From Pseudodesulfovibrio sp. JC047 (lineage in GTDB: Bacteria; Desulfobacterota; Desulfovibrionia; Desulfovibrionales; Desulfovibrionaceae), in assembly GCF_010468615.1 (NCBI RefSeq), contig NZ_WUEH01000001.1, positions 124,001 to 188,000 on the forward strand: DNA of 64,000 bases, in the 5' to 3' direction. Of this stretch, positions 43,998 to 52,926 are shown piece by piece. The notes under the pieces are model-generated. The model had not been told where the DNA came from. It saw nothing but the letters and a program-made list of their open reading frames with translations, and did no database searches. The number at the start of each line of letters is the position of its first letter. The stretch's first letter is position 1. Both the position numbers and the translations under genes were made by a program.

Positions 43998-44639
43998 ATG
44001 AGTGAAAAAGACACATCCGATATCGCCACAGAACAATACGGTTCACCACTCACGCCGCCTCCGGCCATCGTGTTTGATCCCGTATACCCTGTCCCGGATG
44101 ACGCGCAATGCGCGGAATACTGGGCATACCACGACATGCTGGACAACGTGGCCGATCACAGTCGGATGGTTGCGAATATCGCGACCTTCATGGCTCAACG
44201 TGCCAAAGAAGTCGGCCTGCCCGTGGACGTTCCGACCGTGCGAGCGTCCGCTTTGCTCCATGATATAGCCAAGACATACTGCATACTTCACGGCGGCAAC
44301 CACAGCCAACTCGGTGGAGCCTGGGCCATGGACCTGACCAGAAACCCGATCATCGCATCCGGGGTCACACACCATGTCTACTGGCCGTTCGAGCTGGATG
44401 TTGAAAAATACTTTACCCCCCTCGCCGTGATCTATGCGGACAAACGAGTCAATCATACCGACATCGTCTCCATAGAAGAACGGTTCAAGGACCTGATCAA
44501 ACGATACGGCATTCCCCTGAACCTCATGGACAGGATCAAAGCCACCGAAGATCAGGCTCTTTCATTGGAAAAACAATTATGCGACACTCTCAAGGTGGAC
44601 TTGAATGCATGTGATTTTGATAGCTGGCGGCTGGTCTGA
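43998..44639 (+). CDS. HD-domain hydrolase
   Basis: A 213-residue protein with an HD metal site: H in ADHSRMVANIATFMAQRA, HD in ASALLHDIAKTYC, then HGGNHSQLGG and THHVYWPF with further histidines. HD proteins of this size are often nucleotide or nucleotidase-type phosphohydrolases, but the substrate is unknown. The ATG at 43998 is preferred because homologous sequence starts there; its ribosome site is weak. The end overlaps ddl by 35 bases, so it probably belongs to the downstream ddl-waaA-kdsB-carA run. Confidence 0.75.
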   Translation: MSEKDTSDIATEQYGSPLTPPPAIVFDPVYPVPDDAQCAEYWAYHDMLDNVADHSRMVANIATFMAQRAKEVGLPVDVPTVRASALLHDIAKTYCILHGGNHSQLGGAWAMDLTRNPIIASGVTHHVYWPFELDVEKYFTPLAVIYADKRVNHTDIVSIEERFKDLIKRYGIPLNLMDRIKATEDQALSLEKQLCDTLKVDLNACDFDSWRLV

Positions 44640-45519
44640 CGAACGGGACGTTTCCCTGTCAGGGGCCGCCAAGATTCGGACATCCCTCATTGAACTCGGT
44701 CACGAGGTCTCTTTTTTTGATCCCGCTGAAAATTTCAAGGAATTACTGGCAACCGCCAAGCACGCGGATTTCGCCTTCATCAATCTGCACGGTACGCCCG
44801 GCGAGGACGGCCTGGTGCAGGCAGTTCTCGACAAGGCAGGCTGTCCCTATCAGGGCGCGGGGCCAGCAGCGTCTTACCTGGCCCTGAACAAAGCCGCATC
44901 CAAGGAGGTCTTCGAGGATAACGGCATCAAGACCCCTGATTGGCAGATCATCACCCCGACCCAGGGACGGGAAGCACCGCTTGAACTGGACCTCCCGGTC
45001 TTTGTCAAACCCAACAAGGGCGGCTCCAGTCTCGGCATGTCGTTGGTCAAACGCATGGAAGACCTTCCGGCCGCACTCGACAAGGTTTTCGCCATGTGCC
45101 AATCCGCATTGATCGAAACCTTTATTCCCGGCGTGGAACTGACCTGCGGCATCCTTGGCGACACACCATTGCCGCTCATCATGATCCGTCCCAAAAGCGA
45201 CGCCGATTTTTTCGACTATGAAAACAAATATGCAGCAGACGGAGCTGAAGAAATTTGTCCCGCGCCTGTTGATGCGAAACTGACACGCTCCATCCAGCAA
45301 CAGATGATGACAGCGCACACCGCGCTCGGGCTGACCGGATACAGCCGTGGCGATTTCATGGTCACTCCAAATGGGGAAGCCTATCTTCTGGAGGTCAACA
45401 CCCTGCCCGGGATGACTCCCACCAGCCTGCTGCCCCGTGCCGCAGCCACGGTCGGTCTGTCTTTTGAAGCGTTGATCGCCGAACTCATCCGGCTCGGCCA
45501 GAACACGAGGTCTCGGTAA
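44605..45519 (+). CDS. ddl: D-alanine--D-alanine ligase
   Basis: A 304-residue ATP-grasp enzyme making the D-Ala-D-Ala dipeptide for peptidoglycan. It has the N-terminal LIAGGWSDERDVSLSGA, the serine/glycine loop KPNKGGSSLGMSLVK, VELTCGILGD, YENKY and the metal-binding LLEVNTLPGMTPTSLLP. The start lies inside the end of the HD gene (35-base overlap), and waaA starts one base after its stop. Confidence 0.94.
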   Translation: MHVILIAGGWSDERDVSLSGAAKIRTSLIELGHEVSFFDPAENFKELLATAKHADFAFINLHGTPGEDGLVQAVLDKAGCPYQGAGPAASYLALNKAASKEVFEDNGIKTPDWQIITPTQGREAPLELDLPVFVKPNKGGSSLGMSLVKRMEDLPAALDKVFAMCQSALIETFIPGVELTCGILGDTPLPLIMIRPKSDADFFDYENKYAADGAEEICPAPVDAKLTRSIQQQMMTAHTALGLTGYSRGDFMVTPNGEAYLLEVNTLPGMTPTSLLPRAAATVGLSFEALIAELIRLGQNTRSR

Positions 45520-45520
45520 T

Positions 45521-46807
45521 ATGGGCATATCGTCCGTGCGGCTGGGCCTGAAGGCCTACACACTGGGGTGGAAATGTGCGATTCCCTTCCTGAAGACCAA
45601 CTCCCGTCTCAAGGACGGCTGGGACCAACGCACGCTTTCAGGCGGACTGCCAGCCCCGGCCCACATCTGGATACAGGCGGCCAGCGGCGGGGAAGCCTAT
45701 CTTGCCTGGGAAATTCTCAAGCATCTCACGTCGCCCTTTTCGGAAAGCCTGCGTGTACTGGTCACCACCAACACCCTCCAAGGCTATGAAACCCTGACCA
45801 GAGCGGCGGACGAAATCAACAGTCGCAAGAATGGACTGGCCGTCCAACCATGGTATTTCCCGTTCGATGCGCCAGACATCATGGACCGCACCGTCAGTCA
45901 TGTCCGTCCGAAAGTGGCCCTGATTCTGGAAACGGAAATCTGGCCTGGATTCCTGAGTGCCTGCAAGAAAAACGAGGTCAAGATCCTGCTTGCCAATGGC
46001 CGGATGTCCACCAAGAGCCTGGCCGGATATCTGACATGGCCGGGCATGTTCCGCGCACTCGCACCCGACGCGATCATGGCGGTATCCGAAGCAGATGCCA
46101 GACGGTTCGGTACACTCTTTGGACGCAAAAATGTCTGGGTCATGCCCAACATCAAATTCGACCGCATGGCCGATGCCGCGCCCATGGCACACTCGAACAA
46201 TCCGCTCAAATCATTGATTCCAAGCGACAGTTCATTTGTCGTGTTCGGTTCGGTCCGCCGAGAAGAAAAAACCGATGTTACACACCTGGCCGCTGGGTTG
46301 ATGCACGAACGACCGGCCTCGATTCTCGGATTGTTTCCCCGACACATGCACCACATGAAAATCTGGGAATCCGCCATGAATTCCGCCGGATTGAACTGGA
46401 CCCTCCGTTCCCGTCTGACAGGCCCGGCCACACCCGGCACCGTGATCCTCTGGGACGCGTTTGGGGAACTGGTTCCGGCATATGGTCTGGCACACGCGGC
46501 CTTTGTGGGTGGCAGTCTCGCCCCGCTGGGCGGACAGAATTTCCTTGAACCGCTGACGTGTGGTGTGACCCCGGTCATTGGTCCCCACTGGACAAATTTC
46601 GCCTGGGTCGGCCAAGGCCTTTTTGACGCAGGTCTAGCAGTCAAGACAACGGATTGGACAACAGCGCAAAACGCCCTGATTTCCATTCTGGACGCACCAC
46701 CGTCTCGGCAAAGTATTGCCAAACGGGCCAAGGCATATATCAAGGATCACACGGGCGGCGCACAAGCCGTCTGCAAACAGGTTGCCGATTGTCTCAATAA
46801 AGACTAA
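45521..46807 (+). CDS. waaA: 3-deoxy-D-manno-octulosonic acid (KDO) transferase
   Basis: A 428-residue GT-B glycosyltransferase that adds KDO to lipid IV-A at the inner membrane. Motifs are [31 protein letters not shown] with the catalytic glutamate, and [18 protein letters not shown] with the CMP-KDO site. An N-terminal hydrophobic stretch is weak. It is one base after ddl and 19 before kdsB, whose product supplies its donor. Confidence 0.94.
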   Translation: MGISSVRLGLKAYTLGWKCAIPFLKTNSRLKDGWDQRTLSGGLPAPAHIWIQAASGGEAYLAWEILKHLTSPFSESLRVLVTTNTLQGYETLTRAADEINSRKNGLAVQPWYFPFDAPDIMDRTVSHVRPKVALILETEIWPGFLSACKKNEVKILLANGRMSTKSLAGYLTWPGMFRALAPDAIMAVSEADARRFGTLFGRKNVWVMPNIKFDRMADAAPMAHSNNPLKSLIPSDSSFVVFGSVRREEKTDVTHLAAGLMHERPASILGLFPRHMHHMKIWESAMNSAGLNWTLRSRLTGPATPGTVILWDAFGELVPAYGLAHAAFVGGSLAPLGGQNFLEPLTCGVTPVIGPHWTNFAWVGQGLFDAGLAVKTTDWTTAQNALISILDAPPSRQSIAKRAKAYIKDHTGGAQAVCKQVADCLNKD

Positions 46808-46826
46808 GAACGCACCACGGAACGAG

Positions 46827-47567
46827 ATGAGCACATTTCCCGAATGTCACGGCATAATCCCGGCGAGGTACGAATCCTCCCGCTTTCCAGGCAAACCATT
46901 GGTCTTAATCAACGGAATGCCCATGTTTTGGCACGTCTATTCCCGGGCCACACACTGTCCGCAAATGACCAGCGTCACGCTGGCGACGGATGACGCACGG
47001 ATTTTCGAAGCAGCCAAGACCCTGGATGTCCCGGTTGTCATGACCCGCAGCGACCATTCCAGCGGAACGGACCGGGTTCTGGAAGCAGCTCGAACACTCG
47101 GGATTGACGCCGAAGCGGTCGTGGTCAACATTCAGGGCGACGAACCCTGTTTGGAACCGACCATGTTGACGGAACTGGTTACTCCGTTTGCCCAATCTCA
47201 TGTCAAAGTGACCACACTGGCAACAGCAATCGGCGAAGCGGACGCCCTTTCCCCGGACCGGGTCAAAGTGGTCCGGGCGCACGACGGACGGGCGCTGTAC
47301 TTTTCACGCTCACTCGTTCCCCATGACCGCGATGACAAAATGCACGGGTTCCTGCTTCATATCGGACTCTACGGATTTCGTATGGATGCATTGGAACGGT
47401 TTGGAGACCTTGAACCAAGCCCTCTCGAAAAACGCGAAAAACTGGAACAACTCCGTCTTCTCGAAGACGGAATCAACATTTACGTGACAGAGACACGGCA
47501 CACCTGCCACGGCGTGGACAGGCCCGACGATCTTGCAACTGTGAAGAACATTCTGGAGAACGATTGA
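46827..47567 (+). CDS. kdsB: CMP-KDO synthetase (3-deoxy-manno-octulosonate cytidylyltransferase)
   Basis: A 246-residue enzyme that activates KDO with CTP for waaA. It opens [17 protein letters not shown] and has [17 protein letters not shown] and [19 protein letters not shown] at 46827 follows GGAACGAG; the open frame reaches back to 46716 inside waaA and that part is not homologous. Its stop overlaps the carA ATG by one base. Confidence 0.95.
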   Translation: MSTFPECHGIIPARYESSRFPGKPLVLINGMPMFWHVYSRATHCPQMTSVTLATDDARIFEAAKTLDVPVVMTRSDHSSGTDRVLEAARTLGIDAEAVVVNIQGDEPCLEPTMLTELVTPFAQSHVKVTTLATAIGEADALSPDRVKVVRAHDGRALYFSRSLVPHDRDDKMHGFLLHIGLYGFRMDALERFGDLEPSPLEKREKLEQLRLLEDGINIYVTETRHTCHGVDRPDDLATVKNILEND

Positions 47568-48691
47568 TGAAAGCGATACTTGCCCTCGAAGACGGCACCA
47601 TTTTTAAGGGGACGAGTTTCACCGGACAGGGCGAAGCCAGCGGCGAAGTCATCTTCAATACCGGCATGACCGGCTATCAGGAAATCCTGACCGACCCCTC
47701 GTACACCGGCCAGATGGTCACCATGACCTATCCCCTCATCGGCAACTATGGCGTCAACCCGGAAGACATTGAATCCCACAAGGTCCAAGTCGGCGGTTTC
47801 ATCGTCAAGGAATGTTGCAAACGTCCGAGCAACTGGCGATCCACCATGTCCCTGCCCGACTACCTGACTGAAGTCGGTGTCATGGGCATCGAAGGCATCG
47901 ACACCCGCGCCCTGACTCGTCATTTGCGACTGCACGGCGCACAACGCGGTTTCATTGCCACCGGCGATGTTCCCCCTGAAGAACTGGTCAAGAAAGCGCA
48001 GTCCATCGAAAAGATGGAAGGACTGAATCTGGCTGACCGCGTCTCCTGCGACCGTCCGTACACCTGGGACGGCAAGCAACCAGTCTTTATCGACAACATG
48101 CAAAATTTCTCGTGGGCCGGAACCGGTCCCAAGCTGGCCGTCTTTGATTTCGGTATCAAATGGAACATTCTGCGACTCATGGCCGCAGAAGGCTTCGACA
48201 TGATCGTTCTGCCCTCGAACACCACAGCGGCGCAGGTTCGTGAACTCGGTCCCGACGCGGTCTTCCTGTCAAACGGTCCCGGAGACCCGGCTGCCGTGAC
48301 TTCTGCCGTTCAAGCAGCCAAGGAATTGTGTGAAGAATATCCCACCGCAGGCATCTGTCTCGGGCACCAAATCCTTGGATTGGCCATGGGTGGCACGACT
48401 TTCAAGCTCAAATTCGGTCACCACGGCTGCAACCATCCGGTCATTGATCTGCACACCGAAAAGATCGAAATATCCTCCCAGAACCACGGTTTCTGTGTTG
48501 ATATCGAAGGACTTGATTTCCTGGAAGCAACCCACAAGAATCTCAATGACGACACACTGGAAGGATTCCGCCACACGGAAAAACCGATCCTGGCTATTCA
48601 GCATCACCCCGAAGCTGGGCCGGGACCGCATGACAGTCGCTATTTCTTTGCACGATTTCGTGATATGGTTCGTGAAAGTACCGGAATTTAG
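47567..48691 (+). CDS. carA: Carbamoyl-phosphate synthase small subunit
   Basis: A 374-residue glutamine amidotransferase that supplies ammonia to CarB for pyrimidine and arginine synthesis. The N-terminal domain has [12 protein letters not shown] and [17 protein letters not shown]; the class I amidotransferase domain has FLSNGPGDP, the nucleophile cysteine in [12 protein letters not shown], and [15 protein letters not shown] at 47567 has GGAGAA upstream and overlaps the kdsB stop. carB is not in the window. Confidence 0.96.
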   Translation: MKAILALEDGTIFKGTSFTGQGEASGEVIFNTGMTGYQEILTDPSYTGQMVTMTYPLIGNYGVNPEDIESHKVQVGGFIVKECCKRPSNWRSTMSLPDYLTEVGVMGIEGIDTRALTRHLRLHGAQRGFIATGDVPPEELVKKAQSIEKMEGLNLADRVSCDRPYTWDGKQPVFIDNMQNFSWAGTGPKLAVFDFGIKWNILRLMAAEGFDMIVLPSNTTAAQVRELGPDAVFLSNGPGDPAAVTSAVQAAKELCEEYPTAGICLGHQILGLAMGGTTFKLKFGHHGCNHPVIDLHTEKIEISSQNHGFCVDIEGLDFLEATHKNLNDDTLEGFRHTEKPILAIQHHPEAGPGPHDSRYFFARFRDMVRESTGI

Positions 48692-48711
48692 CACCAAAAC
48701 AGGATCACAGT

Positions 48712-49512
48712 ATGTCCACGGATCTCATTAAATCTCGCAAAAAGATGAATTCCGTCCCCACGCTCCTGAAAAAAGGCAAATATATGCCTGCTGTTCAGGC
48801 CATTCATGACGGGCTGATTCTTTTTCTGAAGAATCAAGTCATCAAAAATGAACGGGAAGAATTCGAAGATATCTTGCGAAAGGTCACCTATGCGCTCAAC
48901 GCAGACAGCGAGCTTCGCAAGATCTACCCACTGGTCATCAGCTATGAACCAGGCCAAGAACGCGCGTTGCTCGATGCCATGCGTGAACTGTTGCAGGAGC
49001 TGCAAAAAGATCTCAATGAATCAGTTCAAAGTGACATCGACGCCATCGCCGCTCAAAAAGCAGCCGCCCTGACGCAAGGGCAGGAGCATCTGGACAATCA
49101 GCAATGGTCCAAGGCGACGTCGACATTCTCCCAGCTCATCAAGGACTTCAGCGGCGATACCGATCTCAAGGCGGACATCGCTGACCGATATCTCAATGCG
49201 GAACGCTTCAAGGAAGCCTACGAGATGCTGGATGATGCCCTCAAGGATGATCCAAACGCCATCCATCTCTACAACCGAATCGGCATGGTTTTGCGAAAAA
49301 TGAAGGACTTCGAGACCGCTGAAAAATATTATCTCAAGGCCCTGACCCTGACCAGTGATGACGAATATCTTCATTACAACATGGGCCGACTCTACTTCGA
49401 CTGGAAAAAATGGGCCAAAATGGCCCAATCAGCACAAGTGGCCGTCGATCTCAATCCGGACTTCACCGAAGCCACCAAGATGCTCAAATTCGCCAAAAAG
49501 AAATTGGCCTGA
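48712..49512 (+). CDS. TPR-repeat protein, function unknown
   Basis: A 266-residue protein. The N-terminal third (about 1-110) is helical and charged, with no known family. Residues about 115-265 hold tetratricopeptide units (QGQEHLDNQQWSKATSTFSQ, ADRYLNAERFKEAYEMLDDA, GMVLRKMKDFETAEKYYLKA, MGRLYFDWKKWAKMAQSAQ), a scaffold for protein contacts. No signal peptide, so probably cytoplasmic. It follows carA by 20 bases and ends at a terminator, so it may be the last gene of the ddl-carA run. Its partner is unknown. Confidence 0.8.
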   Translation: MSTDLIKSRKKMNSVPTLLKKGKYMPAVQAIHDGLILFLKNQVIKNEREEFEDILRKVTYALNADSELRKIYPLVISYEPGQERALLDAMRELLQELQKDLNESVQSDIDAIAAQKAAALTQGQEHLDNQQWSKATSTFSQLIKDFSGDTDLKADIADRYLNAERFKEAYEMLDDALKDDPNAIHLYNRIGMVLRKMKDFETAEKYYLKALTLTSDDEYLHYNMGRLYFDWKKWAKMAQSAQVAVDLNPDFTEATKMLKFAKKKLA

Positions 49513-49533
49513 TTCAACCAACTCTTCACTCAT

Positions 49534-49562
49534 AAAAAAGGCTCCCCACGGAGCCTTTTTTA
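49534..49562 (+). terminator. Terminator after the TPR gene
   Basis: AAAAAAGGCTCC and GGAGCCTTTTTT form a 12-bp stem with a four-base loop followed by TATT, 21 bases past the stop. Confidence 0.88.
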
Positions 49563-49586
49563 TTGTCATATATTCAGAAGCCCCTC

Positions 49587-49672
49587 CCGGGAGTCACCTT
49601 CGGTGGGACCAGCCCTACCGGGAGTCACCTTCGGTGGGACCAGCCCTACCGGGAGTCACCTTCGGTGGGACC
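49587..49672 (-). repeat. Tandem 31-base repeats, copy B end
   Basis: Nearly three units with period 31. On the plus strand each reads GGGAGTCACCTTCGGTGGGA plus CCAGCCCTACC. The units are identical to one another but differ from copy A's units in the internal half. There are no variable spacers. Confidence 0.88.
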
Positions 49673-49974
49673 AGGACGCTGTCCTGGACCTGCCAAAGGC
49701 CCCTTTGAAAAGGGGCCTCTGGACTCCCCGAAACTTTTTGTCGCTCGCTTCGCTCGAAGCTGTCGGCAGCCATTGTTCATGCGCCTCATGAAAGTGCGTT
49801 GTAAAAAATTGCATTTTTTACAAACTTTATGGAAAAATCTAAAACATATTCTCTTTGTAAAACTTTCTTGCTTTTAGAATTATTTCCTCTTTTATCCCAC
49901 TTCCTTCTTCAATCCCACTCAACTGAAAACGAATGCCCTCGCCAAAGGCGCGACAAAAAGTTCTGGAGGGGAGT

Positions 49975-50010
49975 CCAGAGGGGAACCTCTTCCAAGAGGT
50001 TCCCCTCTGG
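49975..50010. repeat. Hairpin module inside copy B
   Basis: CCAGAGGGGAACCTCTT and its exact complement form a 17-bp stem with a two-base centre. It is preceded by GACAAAAAGTT and GAGTCC, the same lead-in as the GGCCCCTTT hairpin of both repeat copies. It is absent from copy A. Confidence 0.8.
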
Positions 50011-50149
50011 CCGTCGGAGACATTCCCCGCCACCCCGGCGAGGGATCGCCGAAGGCATCATCCTTCCACACGACAGCCGTGCCCTCACACGAACGCACAC
50101 ACCTGCCGAAGGCACACAAAAAGTTTAGGAAAAGAGAGAGATAGGGGGG

Positions 50150-50207
50150 CTGGGGGAAAGGGAGAGAAAAGCCCTTTTCAAAGGGTTTTTCTCTCCCTTT
50201 CCCCCAG
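50150..50207. repeat. Very long near-perfect hairpin beside copy B
   Basis: About 27 bp of stem (CTGGGGGAAAGGGAGAGAAA and onward, paired with the complementary arm ending TTTCCCCCAG), with a single G-T wobble and a tiny loop. It is preceded by CACAAAAAGTTT, as other hairpins of this repeat family are, and followed by CGCCGAAGGCATC. It ends 27 bases before the gmhB stop and may help end gmhB transcription, though no T tract follows. Confidence 0.75.
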
Positions 50208-50233
50208 TCGCCGAAGGCATCGGCATCCCCTCC

Positions 50234-50779
50234 TCACGAATCTTCGAGAGATTGAATCATATCGGCAGCGGCTTGCAGGTCATCCACGACATAGTCTGCC
50301 AATCCCTGACACCGTTCTTCGTGTTCGGCACCTTTGCCAGTTCGCACGAGAAGTGTTGTTGTGCCAGCCGCGCGCCCCACTCCCATGTCAGCGTACTTGT
50401 CGCCGATCATAAAACTTTTGGCGGGATCAAATCCCAATGCATGAATGGCCTGATCCATCAATCCCAACTTGGGCTTGCGACAATCACACGCATCTTCCGG
50501 GGCGTGCGGACAAAAAAAGACACCATCCAATAAAACACCATGACGGGCCAAAAGCTCAGCCAGCCGCTCGTTGCAGGCAATGACAGACGCTTCCGTGTAA
50601 TACCCGCGTCCCACACCACTCTGATTGCTGAGAACAGCCAGTGAAAACCCCATGTCCTGGAGCCGCCGAAGGGCTTTGGCTGCACCGGGAAGCAACTCGA
50701 CCCCATCGGGATCATGGAGATAATGCTTGTCAAAAATGATAGTCCCATCGCGATCGAGAAGAATACATCGTGATGCCAT
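50234..50779 (-). CDS. gmhB: D-glycero-manno-heptose 1,7-bisphosphate 7-phosphatase
   Basis: A 181-residue HAD phosphatase of ADP-heptose synthesis for the lipopolysaccharide core. Motif I is LLDRDGTIIFD, motif II LSNQSGVGRG, a zinc site is CPHAPEDACDCRKP, and motif IV is MIGDKYADMGVGR. Length and the zinc loop separate it from histidinol phosphatases. It follows pdxA by three bases and is near other core genes (waaA, kdsB). Confidence 0.92.
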   Translation of the reverse strand: MASRCILLDRDGTIIFDKHYLHDPDGVELLPGAAKALRRLQDMGFSLAVLSNQSGVGRGYYTEASVIACNERLAELLARHGVLLDGVFFCPHAPEDACDCRKPKLGLMDQAIHALGFDPAKSFMIGDKYADMGVGRAAGTTTLLVRTGKGAEHEERCQGLADYVVDDLQAAADMIQSLEDS

Positions 50780-50782
50780 GAT

Positions 50783-51793
50783 CTACCTCTTTGCCTCGAC
50801 GAGTTTTTGGAGCATATCCAAAGCGGCCCGAAAACTCTGAATAGAGGCTTCGCCGGTCCCGACCAGATCGTATCCGGTCCCATGATCCGGCGATGTCCGA
50901 GGATAGGGTAATCCGAGCGTCACATTCACCGCCTGACTGAAATGCAGCAACTTCAAGGGAGCGAGACCCTGATCGTGATACATGGCCAGCACTGCGGAAT
51001 AGGCACCTTTGGCCGCAAAATGAAAAATAGTATCAGCGGGGATAGGGCCAACCACATCAAGCCCTTCGTCGCGAGCGGCTTCAAGAGCGGGAATCACGGT
51101 CTTGATCTCTTCGTCACCGATCCGACCGGATTCACCGGCATGGGGATTCAAACCACACACTCCGACTGGCCCTTCAAGACCTAACGTATGGACAAAATCC
51201 GTTGTCAAACGCAGACATCGTAAAAGTCGTTCCTTGGTGATAAGAGCAGGCACATCTCGCAAGGGCGGATGCGTTGTGGCGAGGCTTACCCGCAACTTTG
51301 GCGAAGCGTCATGCGGATCATGACCACAGAGATGCATACAGACTTGATCCGCTCCCACGCCGAGCTTTTCTGCCAAAAATTCCGTATGTCCGGGAAAATC
51401 AAATCCAGCGGATTGCAACATGGCCTTGTTGAGCGGGCAGGTCAGCAATCCGTCAGCCAGCCCAGCCTGCAACACCTCGACAGCCACATCCAGACTCACT
51501 CCGGCAGCGGTCCCACCCTCAGTGCAAGCTTCACCCGGGGGAAACGGCATTCCGGAAAGCGCGGCTGGTTCGTACAGATACACGCCCGCTTCCTTGGTCG
51601 AAACCTGCGCTGGATCGTCCACCACAGTAAAAAAACGAGACTGCCCGATTCTGGCCAGCTCCCGATCAAGGGCGGCAGCCGGCCCGAGCAACAAAAAACG
51701 ATCGTCTACTGCCGGAGCATCAACAAAATGCCGAACGACAAGTTCCGGGCCAAGACCGCAGGGGTCACCAAGGGTTATGCATACTGTTCGCAT
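50783..51793 (-). CDS. pdxA: 4-hydroxythreonine-4-phosphate dehydrogenase
   Basis: A 336-residue NAD and metal-dependent enzyme of pyridoxal phosphate synthesis. It opens ITLGDPCGLGPELVVRHFV and has FPGHTEFLAEKLG (metal His), GLNPHAGESGRIG and AMYHDQGLAPLKLLHF. Metal-binding histidines are present. It is upstream of gmhB by three bases; the functional link between the two is not obvious. Confidence 0.94.
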   Translation of the reverse strand: MRTVCITLGDPCGLGPELVVRHFVDAPAVDDRFLLLGPAAALDRELARIGQSRFFTVVDDPAQVSTKEAGVYLYEPAALSGMPFPPGEACTEGGTAAGVSLDVAVEVLQAGLADGLLTCPLNKAMLQSAGFDFPGHTEFLAEKLGVGADQVCMHLCGHDPHDASPKLRVSLATTHPPLRDVPALITKERLLRCLRLTTDFVHTLGLEGPVGVCGLNPHAGESGRIGDEEIKTVIPALEAARDEGLDVVGPIPADTIFHFAAKGAYSAVLAMYHDQGLAPLKLLHFSQAVNVTLGLPYPRTSPDHGTGYDLVGTGEASIQSFRAALDMLQKLVEAKR

Positions 51794-51843
51794 GGAAATA
51801 TCACTCTGGGTGGTTTATGATGTTTGCTGAATCAGCGGAAGAG

Positions 51844-52341
51844 CTACGCCCGAGACACCGGAACGTCAACATGGAGTCCGTCCCTTTTTTGGGAAAGACT
51901 GACTATGAAATCATGAACGATTCTGCCGTGGTCAAACGCCAAATCAGGACATTTTTCAAGCGGAAAGACTTCGGCTCTGGCCGCATCGTCACCCGCAGCC
52001 AGCATGGACGGATCGCGAGGTACACAGATATACACCACACTCATGGTGTGATGTCGCTCATCCCGATCAGGATCGGAATAGACGTTGAACAGCCCGGCGA
52101 TATCTACATCCAAACCGGTCTCTTCCTTCATTTCACGCACGACCGCAGTCTCGCAGGACTCACCGTAATCCACGAACCCACCGGGCAACGCCCACCCGAA
52201 TGGCGGATTCTTTCGCTCGACCAAAACAATCCCATCCCCCTCGGAAGAAGGCATGAGAATAAGCCCATCCACGGTCGGTATCGGATTCCGATAGACCTCA
52301 ATCACCTCGCCACAATGCGGACATTGACGACTCTCAACCAT
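51844..52341 (-). CDS. NUDIX hydrolase with N-terminal cysteine pair
   Basis: A 165-residue protein. The Nudix box is GGFVDYGESCETAVVREMKE followed by ETGLDV, with the catalytic REXXEE pattern as REMKEE. An N-terminal CPHCGEVIEVYRNP looks like half of a zinc ribbon, common in ADP-ribose/NADH-type Nudix enzymes. The substrate is unknown. ATG at 52341 has GGAG in front; the TTG at 52353 lies in that ribosome site. It is 50 bases from pdxA. Confidence 0.87.
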   Translation of the reverse strand: MVESRQCPHCGEVIEVYRNPIPTVDGLILMPSSEGDGIVLVERKNPPFGWALPGGFVDYGESCETAVVREMKEETGLDVDIAGLFNVYSDPDRDERHHTMSVVYICVPRDPSMLAAGDDAARAEVFPLEKCPDLAFDHGRIVHDFIVSLSQKRDGLHVDVPVSRA

Positions 52342-52552
52342 TATATACTCCAAATCAGATGTTCACTGCCTGGAACTCTCCATAAACTTCGCACCCAAGT
52401 CAAATAGTGATTGGAAATTCAATTTTTTTTACCCGCACTTTTCCTCTAAAAGAAACACCGATGTCCTGTGAAACACAGACCACTGACTCGAATTTTTATC
52501 TGTAAATCATTTAAACACTTGGAATTAATAGATAAAACAAAATATTCTTGTC

Positions 52553-52606
52553 CACGCGAGAAAGGCTCCACCGGACCATCCGGTGAAGCCTTGAGTTTCT
52601 CGTGTG
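52553..52606 (-). other. Orphan two-stage hairpin
   Basis: An outer stem CACGCGAGAAA/TTTCTCGTGTG and an inner stem GGCTCCACCGGA/TCCGGTGAAGCC are separated by a five-base bulge. On the minus strand the inner stem is followed by TTTCTC, so it could end a minus-strand transcript. No protein gene lies directly upstream of it on that strand, apart from the terminated TsaC-like gene. Confidence 0.5.
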
Positions 52607-52867
52607 CAAAAAAAGGAAGAAGATACTTTTTAATGTAGCAAGCGGTGTGCCAAACAGCATAAGAAATGAATAATACTTTTTTAAACCAATAATATCAGTT
52701 ATTTAAAAAAATACATTCTCATTTGATTATCCCGGAACCACATCAAAGAGGTACAATATTTTTTACCCACTTTGTAAAAAGCACGATTTTCCGTCTTTTC
52801 AGGTACAAATTTTATCACCCAGACTTCATTGAAAAGCAGACCAGCCAATCATTAACGCTGTTCCACA

Positions 52868-52903
52868 AAAAAAACGGCTTCTCCCGCAAAAGGAAAAGCC
52901 GAA
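52868..52903 (-). terminator. Terminator of the TsaC-like gene
   Basis: On the minus strand CGGCTTTTCC pairs with GGGAGAAGCCG (one mismatch) and is followed by eight T. It lies 24 bases past the stop. Confidence 0.75.
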
Positions 52904-52926
52904 TAAAAACCAATAAAAAAGGCACG

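Larger units (their letters stand above)
49580..50114 (-). repeat. Mosaic intergenic repeat, copy B (inverted relative to copy A)
   Basis: About 535 bases related to 41053-41506 as an inverted copy. Bases 49669-49770 match copy A exactly on the other strand. Copy B is longer because it holds two extra blocks: a hairpin with 17-bp perfect arms (49975-50010) and a second CGCCGAAGGCATC block (around 50046-50059). The AT-rich centre keeps the TTGTAAAAAAT hairpin with changed loop bases. It has no gene and lies between the convergent TPR gene and gmhB. Confidence 0.85.
52342..52926. other. AT-rich gene-free gap
   Basis: About 585 bases between the NUDIX gene and the TsaC-like gene. It is clearly more AT-rich than its surroundings. 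It holds the hairpin at 52553-52606 and a terminator at 52868-52903. One plus-strand open frame (52723-53013) runs through that terminator and into the TsaC-like gene and is not believed. No RNA family was recognised. Confidence 0.55.
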
